From positions 1-45,974 of the forward strand of contig JAOSJO010000004.1 of assembly GCA_027494055.1 (NCBI GenBank): a stretch of 45,974 bases of DNA, in the 5' to 3' direction. Below, in pieces: positions 1-9,664 of the stretch. This DNA is from Anaerolineae bacterium (GTDB taxonomy: Bacteria > Chloroflexota > Anaerolineae > Aggregatilineales > JAFGMM01). Position 1 is the stretch's first letter. Each line of letters starts with the position of its first letter. The notes under the pieces were generated by a model. That model was not told the origin of the DNA. It saw nothing but the letters and a program-made list of their open reading frames with translations, and ran no database searches. The position numbers and the translations under genes were made by a program.

Positions 1-1110
1 CCACATCACCCGTGTTAGCCCTGTCCGCCAGCTCCCCGGCAATCAGGATGCGCTTGACCGGCTTCCGGAAGGGGAGCACGCCCTCCTCGTTCTTGATCAG
101 CGCCATTGATTTCTCGGCGACTTCCCGCGCCAGGTCGGCATGTTCCTGGCGGACGACGAGGTCCATGCTGTAGGTCATCGTGTCCGGGGTGTTCTCGAAA
201 ACGAGCAAGGTGCGCAGCATGCGAAGCACAGCGGTGTCGACGATTTCCTCAGCCACGCGGCCCTCCTCGACGGCGCGGGAGGAGATTGATCTGGTAATGG
301 ATCGGCATGGGCATCTCGATATCGAGTCCAGCTTCGATCGCCTTTTTGGTTTCGGCGGACGCCAGCGACGAAGTCGGAGATCGTGAACCCCTCAAATCCC
401 CAGTCATCCCGCAGGATGTCTGTCAGCAGGGGTGGCTCTCGCAGCAGTGGTCGCCGTTGAACAGGTTGTACGCGCCCATCACGGAGGCGGCCCCTGCATC
501 AATGCATTTTTGAAGTGCGGCAGGTAAACCTCGCGCATGGTGCGTTCATCGGCTTTGACGTTCACCCAAAAACGGGAATTTTCGATATTGTTCACCGCGT
601 AATGCTTGACGCAGGCGATCACATTGTGCTGCTGCACCCTCGACCAGCGCCTGGCCCATCTCACCCAGGAGGAAAGGATCCTCGCCATAGGTTTCCTGAG
701 AACGCCCCCAGGCCGGATGGCGCAGCAGATTGATGCAAACCCCGCCGAAATAATTGGCACCCTGCGCGCGGGCTTCCTGGCCGATTACGTCGCCAATCCG
801 CTTTTCGAGGTCCGGGTCAAAGCTGGCGCCGCGGGCCATCGATACCGGGAAACAGGTGGAATGACCCATCACCACGCCGCGCGGACCGTCACTAAACGCA
901 ACCGGGGAGACGCCGAGGTCGAGGGCAGCCGTTGGTCTCGATGGGGACGGGGTTGTACATGTTCTGATACTTTTCAAAACTGGCGTTTGGATCCCAGGTG
1001 CCGTTGAGCATCCAGACTTTTTCCTTCAGGGTCATTTGCGCGAGCAGCGCCTGGGCTTTCTCCTCTACCTGCTGGCGATTGAGGGTGCAGCCGTCTTTCA
1101 TGAACATCAT
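1..1110 (-). CDS. GH3-family beta-glucosidase, N-terminal part, frameshifted and cut by window edge
   Basis: Reading right to left, successive frames give a glycoside hydrolase family 3 N-terminal domain. It starts MMFMKDGCTLNRQQVEEKAQ, continues with the TLKEKVWMLNG helix and SDGPRGVVMG, then GRSQETYGEDPFLLGEMG, CVKHYAVNN and finally GFEGFTISDFV. In GH3 the Asp of the SDW/SDF motif is the catalytic nucleophile, and it is present near position 365. GH3 enzymes remove terminal beta-linked sugars. The start at 1110 has a clean GGAGGTTGAA ribosome-binding site. At least three frame changes occur (near 925, 640 and 480, with another near 355). The C-terminal half, including the (alpha/beta)6 sandwich domain, lies beyond the window. 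No signal peptide is seen, so the enzyme is probably cytoplasmic and cleaves oligosaccharides brought in by the divergent transporter. Family assignment is secure; substrate is inferred. Confidence 0.85.
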
Positions 1111-1240
1111 TTCAACCTCCAGGTGATACCAGATTCAGTGAAAATAGTTTCCTCTCGGCGCGCACGACCGGATCCCGGCCTGCCCGCGTGTCGAGCAGCG
1201 AGCGGCCCGGCATGTTGTCCTGCGCGGGGAGGCAAGCATG

Positions 1241-2271
1241 TCATCGGGCTGGCGACCCGCAGGACTCGCGCACGATGAGTTCGCTATAGACCACGCTTTT
1301 GAACGCAGTGGTGTCCTCGCCCATGATGATGCGATTGAGTTTTTGCATGGCCAGCATGCCGATTTCGTATTTTGGAATGTGGACTGTCGTCAGCGGGGGG
1401 CGCGTGAACTGGCTTTCCCTCGTGTTGTCGATGCTCCCAATCGCGATGTCATCCGGGATGCGCAGCCCCGCTTCCCGAATAGCATCCATGGCGCCGATAG
1501 CGGTCTTATCGCTGATGGCAACTACCGCCGTGGGCCGGCGGTCCAGCGCCAGGATCTCCTGCATCTGCACATAACCTTTGATCGGATGACCGGACATCGG
1601 TTCTGGCATCCACTCTGGCGGGAAGAGCAGGTGTTCTTCGGCCATCGCAGCCATACACCCGCGCAGGCGATCCACCAGGCTGCTGTATTTGGATGGCCCC
1701 TTCAGCACCGCGATATCGCGATGTCCCAGGTTCAGAATGTGCCGCGTGATCTGGTACCCCGCGATGTAGTTGTCGCCCAGCACGCATGGAAAGTCGTGGA
1801 CACCGATATAACTCTCAATCAGCACGATGGGGATATCCAGCGCCGTCAGTTGCAGCACAGTTTGGGCAGGCAGGTCCCCGTCGTTGGCGACGACCACCCC
1901 CGAACGTCATGGATCAGCCCATTCAGGTCAAAACCCCGTTTGTTCCGATCAAAAACCGAGAGGACGACGCGCATCCCCAGGCGTTCGGCTTCGGACTGGA
2001 CCCCTCGAATGACATCACCATAGAACACGTCGCTGATCGCCGGAATCGATGACTGTTCGATCAACAGCCCGACCGATTTCAGTTGGGAGTTGTTGTCGGC
2101 CTTGCGCGGCCTGTAGTCCAGATCATTGATGGCCGACCAGACCTTCTCTGCGGTGCGGGGCGAGATCCCAGGTTTGTCGTGGATGACCATCCAGACGGTG
2201 GTTACCGATACGCCGGCCGCCGAGGCGATATCACGCATGCTCGCTTTAGATTTGTTCATGATCGTTCCCAT
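1241..2271 (-). CDS. LacI/GalR-family transcriptional repressor (one frameshift)
   Basis: The N-terminus carries the classic LacI helix-turn-helix: SMRDIASAAGVSVTTVWMV followed by the hinge segment TAEKVWSAINDLDYRPRK. The rest is the periplasmic-binding-protein-like effector domain: SVGLLIEQSS, FYGDVIRGVQSEAERLGM, TRHILNLGHRDIAVL, AVVAISDKTAIGAMDAIREAG, DDIAIGSIDN and TTVHIPKYEIG. The frame changes near 1890, between the two subdomains, so the coding region must be spliced across it to give about 343 residues, a normal LacI length. Start is at 2271, or at an in-frame ATG at 2259. It lies between the GH3 gene and the divergent transporter operon, which fits a local sugar-responsive repressor of both. 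A perfect 13-base palindrome 12 bp upstream of its start is a likely autoregulatory operator. Confidence 0.9.
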
Positions 2272-2282
2272 CGATACGCTTG

Positions 2283-2295
2283 TGTTTACTAAACA
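2283..2295. promoter_or_regulatory. Perfect LacI-type operator palindrome
   Basis: The sequence TGTTTA-C-TAAACA is a perfect inverted repeat around one central base. It sits between the predicted minus-strand promoter (-10 at 2308-2313) and the start of the LacI gene at 2271, roughly at +6 to +18 of that transcript. Binding there would block transcription of the repressor and the GH3 gene. Confidence 0.6.
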
Positions 2296-2307
2296 ATCCT
2301 GAATTTC

Positions 2308-2335
2308 ATTTTACAAGAACCTGGCGAATTGACAA
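2308..2335 (-). promoter_or_regulatory. Predicted sigma70-type promoter for lacI/GH3
   Basis: On the minus strand TTGTCA (2335-2330) is followed after 16 bases by TAAAAT (2313-2308). The -35 box overlaps that of the plus-strand promoter, because TTGACAA reads as a near-consensus -35 on both strands. The two divergent transcripts therefore compete for one core region. Confidence 0.5.
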
Positions 2336-2357
2336 CCCTGCCAGAACATCATAGAAT
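2329..2357 (+). promoter_or_regulatory. Predicted sigma70-type promoter for the Opp/Dpp-type transporter operon
   Basis: TTGACA (2329-2334) and TAGAAT (2352-2357) are separated by exactly 17 bases, a near-consensus promoter. It implies a leader of about 160 nt before the binding-protein gene at 2522. Confidence 0.6.
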
Positions 2358-2381
2358 GAGTTTGAGGCGATGTTCTTGCGT

Positions 2382-2402
2382 AATTTGCGGTACAAGCAAA
2401 TT
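2382..2402. repeat. 7-bp inverted repeat in the transporter leader
   Basis: AATTTGC (2382-2388) and GCAAATT (2396-2402) are perfect arms around a 7-base loop, in the untranslated leader just downstream of the predicted promoter. It could be a second protein-binding site or an RNA hairpin. The sequence alone does not decide. Confidence 0.4.
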
Positions 2403-2438
2403 CTGAGGACCGGGTATTTTCTGAACATGGCTCCCATT

Positions 2439-2451
2439 TGTTTAGTGAATA
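2439..2451. promoter_or_regulatory. Imperfect second LacI-type operator
   Basis: TGTTTA-G-TGAATA matches the perfect operator at 2283-2295 in its left half (TGTTTA) and degenerately in its right half. It lies downstream of the transporter promoter and 70 bp before the binding-protein start. Two sites about 156 bp apart would allow repression by looping. The weaker match keeps confidence low. Confidence 0.35.
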
Positions 2452-2521
2452 CCTGTGTGAAGACCTGCTGGAAACCTCTCCGTCAATCCCTTATCGCCCT
2501 ATCATATTTTGGAGGAAAAGA

Positions 2522-4472
2522 ATGAAAAAGTACATATTAACGAGACGAGAGTTCTTGAAGCAGGCTGCCGCTGTCAGCGCGGCAACTGCCCTTCCCGCTC
2601 AGGAGCTGGGGCTTAAGCCAGCGACCCTTATGGCGGCCCCTCAGCTCCAGGAAGTTGCGCCAGGCGTGCTCAGGGATGAGTGCCTGATCCTGGAGAACCC
2701 ATCAGGGACTGTGGCGCCGGCGGATGACTTCAACCGCTGGCGGAGCGGCTACAGCGGCATTCTGGATCTGCGGCCTCCAGCAACTGGCCCTGGATGCGCT
2801 GTGGTACATCGACCCGGATGCGGGAATCGATGGCGTATGGGATAATGCCCTGGCATCCGAGCCACCGATCTACAATGACGACTTTACCCAGATGACCGTC
2901 AAGCTGCGCGAGGGCATCTACTGGAGCGATGGCGTCGAGTTTACAGCAGATGACCTGTACTACACCGTTGATCTGCTGAAGAACACGCCTGGAATGTCGA
3001 ATCACGGCCTGTTCGATGGCAGCATCGACCATCTGGAACAGCCCGACAGAAACACTGTTGTCTTCTACCTGAAAGCCCCCAACTCGCGCTTCCACGCTGC
3101 CTTCACCGTGCGCTGGGGTGCCCAGTACATCATGCCCAAGCACATCTTCGAACAGGTAGAGGACCCGGTCGCGTTCAAGTACAATCCTCCGGTCAGCCTG
3201 GGTGCCTACACGCTCAGGGATTTCGATCCGAACGGCAAATGGTACCTTTGGGAGCGCCGCGAAGACTGGCAGCGGACCTCGGTTGCCCGCCTTGGCGAGG
3301 TGTCTGTTAAGTACGTCATGTACATCGATCCAGGCCCAAGCGACAAGCGCGTTATCGCCCAGATCGCACACGAACTGGATGTGATCCACGACATCACTCC
3401 CGAAGGCCGCATCACCCTGGCCAGGGAAAGCCCGAGCTCGGTCGGCTGGTTCCCGTCGTTCCCCTGGGCGCATCCGGATCCCACCCTGCCAGCGATCATT
3501 TACAACAACGAAAGACCCGGGCTGGACAAAAAGGAAGTCCGCTGGGCGCTGACGCTGGCAATCGACATCGCCCAGGTCGCCCTGGCCTCCTACAAGGGCG
3601 CGGCCACCATCTCCGCCATTCACGTTCCGCCGACTGGTATGTACCCCCAGTACTACCACGAGCCGCTGGAACCCTGGTTGAACGACTTCACCATCCAGGT
3701 TGGTGGGCAGGACTACAAGCCTTACGATCCAACCGCCGCCCAACGGATTGCCGATCTGGCCCGCGAGAGTCTGGGCGACCTGGTGCCGACCGACCCCGAC
3801 ACCATCAAGCAGTACATTGGCGCCGGTTGGTGGAAATACGATCTCGACGCCGCTGAACAGCTAATGCTCGACGCCGGCATGCAGAAGATCGACGGCAAAT
3901 GGGCCTTGCCCGACGGCTCGCCTTTCAGCGTGCCGCTGATGAGCTTGGGTGAATCAAACCCAACCATGAACCGGGCGGCTGCCATGGTTGTCGAGAACTG
4001 GGCTGCATTCGGCATCGATACCACGCTTGACGCGCAGGCTAACCTCTGGCCCATCATGGATGCTGGCGAGTACGCCGCCGCTCTGGCATGGACGATCGAG
4101 ACCTGGGGTGGTCATCCCGACCTGTTCTTCTTCCTGAATTCCTGGCACTCAAGGTTCTACGTGCCGAGCGGCCAACCCGATATGGGCAGCAACAGTATGC
4201 GCTGGCAGAACGCCGACCTCGACAGGATCATCGACACCATGCAGCGAATCTCCTTCGATGACCCGCAGGGTATCGAACTGGGACAGGAGTATTGCAAGCT
4301 CGCCGTCCAGGAGATGCCAATTACACCGCTCATGGCGTACAACGTCTTCACCACCATGGACACGACCTACTTCACCGGATATCCGTCTATCGATGATCCT
4401 TATACCAATCCGGTGCCGAACTGGGGCAATACCAAGTACATGTTCGTCAAGGTCAAACCCAGGGAGGCATAG
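2522..4472 (+). CDS. ABC transporter solute-binding protein, family 5 (Opp/Dpp type), one frameshift
   Basis: This is an extracellular oligopeptide- or oligosaccharide-binding protein of the SBP_bac_5 family. It starts at 2522 behind a strong GGAGGAAAAGA site. The N-terminus MKKYILTRREFLKQAAAVSA is a twin-arginine-like export signal followed by an Ala-rich stretch. The mature part shows the family signature WSDGVEFTADDLYYTVDLLK, then IMPKHIFEQVEDPVAFKYNP, the VRWALTLAIDIAQVA helix and a C-terminal ITPLMAYNVFTTMDTTYFTGYP. The frame shifts near 2745-2780, after a segment reading DDFNRWRSG. Spliced length is about 650 residues, normal for the family. It is first gene of the operon and is followed by a terminator-like hairpin. 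Although the family is named for peptides, members next to GH3 and LacI genes often carry beta-linked oligosaccharides, which I infer here. Confidence 0.9.
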
Positions 4473-4557
4473 CTTCGGCACTGCAAAAACTGCGCTGACT
4501 TTGAGTTGGCGCCAGGAAGCTGGAATCGAGGCAAGCCAGCAGTACCAGCGTTCCACC

Positions 4558-4602
4558 CCTCCACTGCGGTTGTCTTCACCGGCAGTCGCAGTGGAGGTTT
4601 TT
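4558..4602 (+). terminator. Intrinsic terminator/attenuator between binding protein and permease genes
   Basis: A perfect 11-bp stem (CCTCCACTGCG at 4558-4568, its complement at 4587-4597) is followed at once by five T residues. Its place inside the operon fits partial termination, giving more binding protein than membrane components. Confidence 0.75.
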
Positions 4603-4621
4603 CATAAAGGAATGATCCCCT

Positions 4622-5632
4622 ATGCGAAGATTTGTCCTCCGATATTTGATTCCGCGCATCACCCAGTACCTGACGATTATCTTCGTCGGGGTCACGGTCA
4701 CGTTTGTCATTCCCAGGCTCTCTCCCACTGACCCGGTAGAAGCCCAGATATCCACCATAACAGCGAGGGGCAGCACCCTCGACCCGCAATCTATCGAATC
4801 GATGCGCGTCGCTTTGACAGAGCTGTACGGGCTGTCAGGCAGTCCGGTCGAGCAATATTTCGCATTTTGGGGTCGCTTACTCCGGGGCGACCTTGGTCCT
4901 TCACTCAGTAATTTCCCGACCCCGGTGTCCGAATTGATTGGCCAGGCCTTGCCGTACACCCTCGGTTTGTTGGTCCCCGCGTTGATTATTTCGTGGACAA
5001 TGGGCAACCTTTTAGGGGCCATGTCCAGCTACTATCCGAAAAACAGACCATTGAACGCGATCGAAGTGCTGGGCCAGGTGGTCCGACCGATTCCGTACTA
5101 CATCGTGGCACTCGTTTTGCTCGTGGTGTTTGGATATTTCGTCCCAATCTTCCCATTCAGCGGGGCCTACCCAATTGGGACCCATCCCAATTGGTCTATT
5201 GAGTTTATCTTGACATACATCTATCACGCCGTACTCCCGGCAGCCACCCTGGTGCTGGTTGGGTTTGGAGGCTGGTTTGTCGGCATGAAATCCCTCACCT
5301 CTAACATTATCTCTGAAGACTATGTGGAGTTTGCCGAAACCGCCGGACTGAAGAAAAACAAGATCCTCTTCAGTTACATCATACGCACCGCGTTGCTGCC
5401 GCAACTCACTGGACTGGCCATGACGCTCGGAACGGTCTTCAGTGGCGCCCTCATCATGGAGGTCGTTTTTGGTTACCCCGGACTTGGCAGTCTAACCATA
5501 AGAGCGATCTACAGTAACGATTACTCGATGATCATGGGCATCACCATTTACTCGATCATCGGGGTTGCCACCGCCGTTTTCCTCATGGATTTGCTCTACC
5601 CGCTATTCGACCCGCGGGTGCGCTACCAATAG
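4622..5632 (+). CDS. ABC transporter permease, DppB/OppB-like
   Basis: A 336-residue inner-membrane protein of the binding-protein-dependent transport family. The N-terminus [20 protein letters not shown] is followed by a transmembrane helix and the periplasmic segment typical of DppB ([27 protein letters not shown]). Four or more further helices follow. The cytoplasmic EAA loop reads [20 protein letters not shown], and the end is LFDPRVRYQ, the usual DppB terminus (YxxxDPRVR). The frame is open throughout. It is followed directly by the second permease, whose ribosome-binding site overlaps this stop codon. The pair forms the membrane channel. Confidence 0.93.
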   Translation: MRRFVLRYLIPRITQYLTIIFVGVTVTFVIPRLSPTDPVEAQISTITARGSTLDPQSIESMRVALTELYGLSGSPVEQYFAFWGRLLRGDLGPSLSNFPTPVSELIGQALPYTLGLLVPALIISWTMGNLLGAMSSYYPKNRPLNAIEVLGQVVRPIPYYIVALVLLVVFGYFVPIFPFSGAYPIGTHPNWSIEFILTYIYHAVLPAATLVLVGFGGWFVGMKSLTSNIISEDYVEFAETAGLKKNKILFSYIIRTALLPQLTGLAMTLGTVFSGALIMEVVFGYPGLGSLTIRAIYSNDYSMIMGITIYSIIGVATAVFLMDLLYPLFDPRVRYQ

Positions 5633-5642
5633 GAGAGGTACT

Positions 5643-6503
5643 TTGCTCAAAGTTTTGCGCGATCTCCTCAAATATGATGACCGCTTCCGTATTGCTTTTG
5701 TTTTCCTGACAGCCGTGGTGGTGATGATTCTCCTGTCCTTCGTCTCCCCCTACGATCCATGCAAGTCCTTTGTGGTGCCGTGGGACCTGCCTCCATCGCG
5801 CGAACACCTTTTCGGCACGACTTCCCGGGGACAGGACCTCTTCTGGTGGTTGACCTATGCCGTGCGCAATTCACTTTTCCTGGGGGTGATGACCGCGATA
5901 ATCTCGCGCGTGATCGCTGTCCTGGTCGGTCTGACCGCCGGGTACCGGGGTGGATGGCTCGACAGGGTGCTGATGTCGATCAATGACAGCTTCGTGATTT
6001 TACCCCTGCTTCCCATCTTGATCTTGCTAGGTTTCTTGCTGCGCAGTCGCATGAACCTGTTCTACCTGGCGGTTATCCTGGGGCTTTTCGGCTGGCCGTT
6101 TGACGCCCGCCTGATTCGCTCCCAGGTGTTGAGCTTGAAGGAGCGCTCGTTCACACGCACCGCGGTCTATTCCGGAACCAGCGGATTTTGGATCACCATC
6201 AACGAGCACCTTCCCTTCGTGCTACCGATCGTATTTGCCACCACCATCAACAATATCCTGTGGTCAATTGGTATGGAAGTCACATTGAGTATTCTTGGGC
6301 TATCGGACTTGACCACCCCTACCATTGGGACGGCACTCTTTTGGGCTAACCAGCACGGGGCATTGGTGGCAGGAGTGTGGTGGTGGATCGCCGCACCCAC
6401 CCTGGTGGCAATTATCCTGTTCCTGGGTCTGTACTTGCTCTTCATGAGCATCAACGAGTACATTGATCCGCGGACCCGTTTGCGCTTGATTGGAGGAGAA
6501 TAG
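5643..6503 (+). CDS. ABC transporter permease, DppC/OppC-like
   Basis: I choose the TTG start at 5643, preceded by AGGAGAGG overlapping the stop of the first permease. This gives 286 residues beginning [14 protein letters not shown]. The in-frame ATG at 5565 lies inside the upstream gene and would add an unlikely peptide. The OppC_N region contains the DPC...[17 protein letters not shown] motif (normally HxLGTDxxGRD). Five to six transmembrane helices follow, with a degenerate EAA loop [20 protein letters not shown]. The C-terminus [14 protein letters not shown] is characteristic. It pairs with the preceding permease, and its ATPase partners follow directly. Confidence 0.92.
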   Translation: MLKVLRDLLKYDDRFRIAFVFLTAVVVMILLSFVSPYDPCKSFVVPWDLPPSREHLFGTTSRGQDLFWWLTYAVRNSLFLGVMTAIISRVIAVLVGLTAGYRGGWLDRVLMSINDSFVILPLLPILILLGFLLRSRMNLFYLAVILGLFGWPFDARLIRSQVLSLKERSFTRTAVYSGTSGFWITINEHLPFVLPIVFATTINNILWSIGMEVTLSILGLSDLTTPTIGTALFWANQHGALVAGVWWWIAAPTLVAIILFLGLYLLFMSINEYIDPRTRLRLIGGE

Positions 6504-6506
6504 CCA

Positions 6507-7500
6507 GTGGTGTTATTGAGCGTAGAGAACCTCCGTGCATACTACCAGACCGAGGCTTATGGAATCTCCCGGAGCGTACGGGCTGTTGACGGGATTTCTT
6601 TTGACCTCTTTCCGAATGAGATTTATGGCGTGGCAGGCGAGTCGAGCTGCGGCAAAACCACCCTGATCAAAGTAATCTCTGGAAGTGTCAAACCTCCATT
6701 AAAGGCTCTGGAAGGGAGCGTCAACTACAATCTTGGTGACTATCAAGTGGATATGCTAAATACCTCGCAGGATGAACTACGCCGGAACGTCCGCTGGAAG
6801 GAAATCTCGTATGTGATGCAGGGATCAATGAGCGTTCTCAACCCGGTGCGTAAGGTGATTAAGACCTTCCAAGATATTGTTGATACTCACGAGGGCATTA
6901 CGGATAAAAAGAAATTCCTCGAACAAACGCGCATCCACATCAACCGACTGGGACTCCCGACCGATGTGCTCAACGCCTATCCGCACCAGCTCTCTGGCGG
7001 CATGCGTCAGCGGGGTGGCAATCGCCCTGGCGACCGTGTTCCAGCCCGCCTTGATCATCGCGGACGAGCCCACCACTGCCCTGGATGTCGTCGTGCAGCG
7101 CGGTGTCCTGCATATGATCAAGGATATCCACGCCATGAGCAACAACACGGTTCTCCTCGTAACCCATGATATGGCTGTGCATGCCAACGTGGCTGATCGG
7201 GTGATGATCATGTACGCAGGCCGGATTGCCGAAGAAGCCCCAACTGAGAGTATCTTCAATGCGCCGCGCCACCCATACACCCAGCATCTGATCCATTCGC
7301 TGCCTATGATCGGCGAAAAATCGACTAAAGCGAGCCTGAAGGGTACGCCGCCAAACCTTGCCGACCCTCCGAGTGGCTGCCGGTTCCACCCTCGCTGCCC
7401 TTATGTGATGGAAAAGTGCCGGACCGAGATACCTGATTTGGTCTTAGTTAAAGAACGTCATCGCGTCGCCTGCCACCTGGTCGAGGAGGGCTCTCTGTGA
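6507..7500 (+). CDS. ABC transporter ATP-binding protein, DppD/OppD-like (one frameshift)
   Basis: Starts with GTG at 6507, three bases after the permease stop. Walker A is GESSCGKTT, with Cys where Gly is common in the GxxGxGK[ST] pattern. The Q-loop is [12 protein letters not shown], the ABC signature LSGGMRQR, Walker [13 protein letters not shown], and the H-loop LLVTHDMAV. The C-terminal oligopeptide/dipeptide transporter domain ends [20 protein letters not shown], with the conserved Cys cluster of this subfamily. The frame breaks near 7012 just after the signature motif, at a GGGG run with one extra G. Spliced length is about 330 residues, typical. The stop overlaps the start of the second ATPase (GTGA), showing translational coupling. 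Confidence 0.9.
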
Positions 7501-8518
7501 GCGCAAACGGAATGCTGCTGGACGTCCAGCATGTGGCGGTCGAATTTCACATTGGTGGATTGCTCGGAGGCACACTTCTCACGGCGGTCAATGATGTTTC
7601 CTTCTCTCTGGAGCGTGATAAGCCAGAGATATTTACCCTCGCCGGTGAAAGCGGCAGCGGCAAGGACCACGCTCTCTCGCCTGCTACTTCGCGATCTTGA
7701 ACCGACAAGGGGGCAGAGTGCTGTTCGACGGCCGGGATCTGTCAACTATTCGTAAACGATCCGAGTTCAAAGAGTTTATGAAGAAAGTCCAACCGGTCTT
7801 CCAGAACCCGTTCGAGACCTTCAACCCATTGCGGCGGGTAGAGGCGTACCTGTTCGACACGGCGATGAACTTTGAGATGGCGTCAAACCGCCGGGATGCG
7901 GCCAAGATTGTGGATAATGCTCTCCACAATGTGGGGTTGTCGCTGGATGAAGTGAGGCAGCGCTATCCGCATGAACTCTCCGGCGGTCAGATCCAACGCG
8001 TGTCGGTGGCGCGGGCGCTGATCTCAAAGCCCAAGCTGATCCTCGCCGACGAGCCTGTCTCGATGGTCGATGCATCTCTGCGCATGGAGATCGTGAATCT
8101 GTTCCAGAAGCTGCGAGATGAACAAAAAGTGAGTGTCATTTACATCACGCATGATCTGGCGACTGCTTACTACATCAGTGACCGGATTGGAATCATGCTG
8201 CGTGGATACATTGTTGAATCGGGACCGGTTGAGGATGTCCTGGAACGGCCTGTCCATCCGTATACCCAGCTATTGAAGGAATCGGTTCCCGAACCCGCCC
8301 CCAAGGAACGCGAGTCCTGGGCAAAGCATATTGCGCTTGGAACAACCGAAGTCAAAGAGTATGGGAGAATCGGGTGCAAGTTTGCGGGCCGGTGCCCCCA
8401 AGTGATGGACATCTGCCGCAAGGCTGATCCTCCGGATGTGCAGGTTGGACAGCAAACGGTGAAGTGCTACTTGTATTCGGGACACGTCGAAAAAGCTGAG
8501 GCGGGAGCACAGCCTTGA
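7497..8518 (+). CDS. ABC transporter ATP-binding protein, DppF/OppF-like (two frameshifts)
   Basis: Second ATPase of the heterodimer. A GTG start overlaps the preceding stop. Walker A reads GESGSGK and then loses frame at about 7667 (an extra base). The correct continuation TTLSRLLLR is in the next frame, and the frame returns at a GGGGG run near 7710 to give [12 protein letters not shown]. The rest is intact: Q-loop [14 protein letters not shown], signature LSGGQIQR, Walker [14 protein letters not shown]-loop [13 protein letters not shown], and the C-terminal [20 protein letters not shown] cluster. About 340 residues. Both ATPases are needed in Opp/Dpp systems. It closes the operon; no clear terminator follows. 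Confidence 0.88.
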
Positions 8519-8646
8519 CCTCCATCCGCTATTAGCTCATCCCGGTACCCTTTACCCCCGTTCACTTTACGGATTCCTTCTGGATCCCGCGTATCGAAAC
8601 CAACCGCAGCGCCAACCTCTGCGCCCTGTACAGTTGGAAAATCCCT

Positions 8647-9513
8647 TGTGGGGGCCGAAAACTCAATCCGCGCATGACTCAAGCCTGTGAGGGCTACTTA
8701 GCCCGTCCGAGGGTAGTTCACGCCACACGGCGGTAGTTATTGTGCAAGCCACCCAGGACCGGAAGGGCGATGATCCTCGCGTCGCCCTGGGTGACCTCAG
8801 CGATCGGATCAGGAATGCGTGATCCAATGCCCTGATGCGGACGCGCATGATTGAAGTAGTCCACGTAGGCTTGCACGATCCGGAGCAAGTGCCGCGCTGA
8901 GGATCAGCACGTGGTCAAGGCACTCTCTCTGCACACTGCCCAGAAACCGCTCGCAGAGCGCGTTGGCTTTGGGCGCACCGACTGGAATGCGGAGCACTCC
9001 GATTTGCTGGCTAACAAGATCAAGAGCGCTCGATCCCAAGGTGTCACCGCCGGAGGCGTGGTCTGGCGCTGCAGGACGATGAGCCGCTGGCGCAGGAGAG
9101 CGTTCTCAGCGATCAGTTCCGTCTTGCTCTGCGCCATATCTGCGACGGCGCCGGTGATGAGCTGCGAACTGGGTGGTTGGGTCCAACCCTTGATGCGCGC
9201 TTCGGCATACTGGAACATGCGCTGGGTCTGACGCTTGAGCCAGCGCGCCAAGGAAAGCGTACCATCGATGTCTTCCTCTTCAATGGGGATCGGCGCACCG
9301 TTTGGGAGTGCAGACCTGGATTATACCCAGGAATCAGCGAGAATTGGCTCGGACGGATGAAGTAGCCAGGACACCCCACAGAGATTACCGGACGCTGTGG
9401 GTACCGGGAGCCGCAGGGATTCCAGCGAACGAGTTTCTCGCCCCACGCAGCCAGACTATCTCGTGGCTATTACTGAACAAAAAAGGGGGCGGATGGAGTT
9501 TTCGGCCCCCACA
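8647..9513 (-). mobile_element. Internally deleted insertion sequence with intact terminal inverted repeats
   Basis: Left end 8647-8671 (begins TGTGGGGGCCGAAAACTC) and right end 9489-9513 (reverse complement of the same sequence) match at all but one of 25 positions. Between them lie the two ends of an rve-type transposase without its middle. The element is only about 870 bp, against 1.3 kb for the related copy at 28892. I see no clear target-site duplication. Confidence 0.8.
8718..9300 (-). pseudogene. Remnant of rve-type (IS481/IS3-like DDE) transposase lacking its catalytic core
   Basis: The N-terminal part reads ARWLKRQTQRMFQYAEARIK, then KTELIAENALLRQRLIVLQR and TPWDRALLILLAS. It then jumps to the C-terminal part, IGVLRIPVGAPKANALCERF, SVQRECLDH, HARPHQGIGSRIPDP and the terminus VLGGLHNNYRRVA. 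The first two catalytic Asp residues of the DDE triad fall in the missing segment; only the Glu of the NALCERF helix remains. Frameshifts occur as well. The enzyme cannot be active, but the ends remain, so the element could move if helped by a full-length relative. Confidence 0.8.
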
Positions 9514-9604
9514 GCGGAATCTACATCCATTAGCGTCGTGCTATGGAGTCCTCCACATGGCCAAAGGCCATATGCGATTGCCCGGAGTGCAGCCCTCACT
9601 TTCA

Positions 9605-9634
9605 TTGACTTGTCACTCACTTTCCCTATATACT
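9605..9634 (+). promoter_or_regulatory. Predicted sigma70-type promoter of the Hdr/Met operon
   Basis: TTGACT (9605-9610) is followed by TATATACT. Reading the -10 as TATACT (9629-9634) gives an 18-base spacer; reading it as TATATA (9627-9632) gives 16. It lies outside the IS and about 30 bp before the first gene. This AT-rich patch stands out against GC-rich surroundings. Confidence 0.5.
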
Positions 9635-9664
9635 GGATTGAGAAGAAAAGTAAGGGAACATCTG

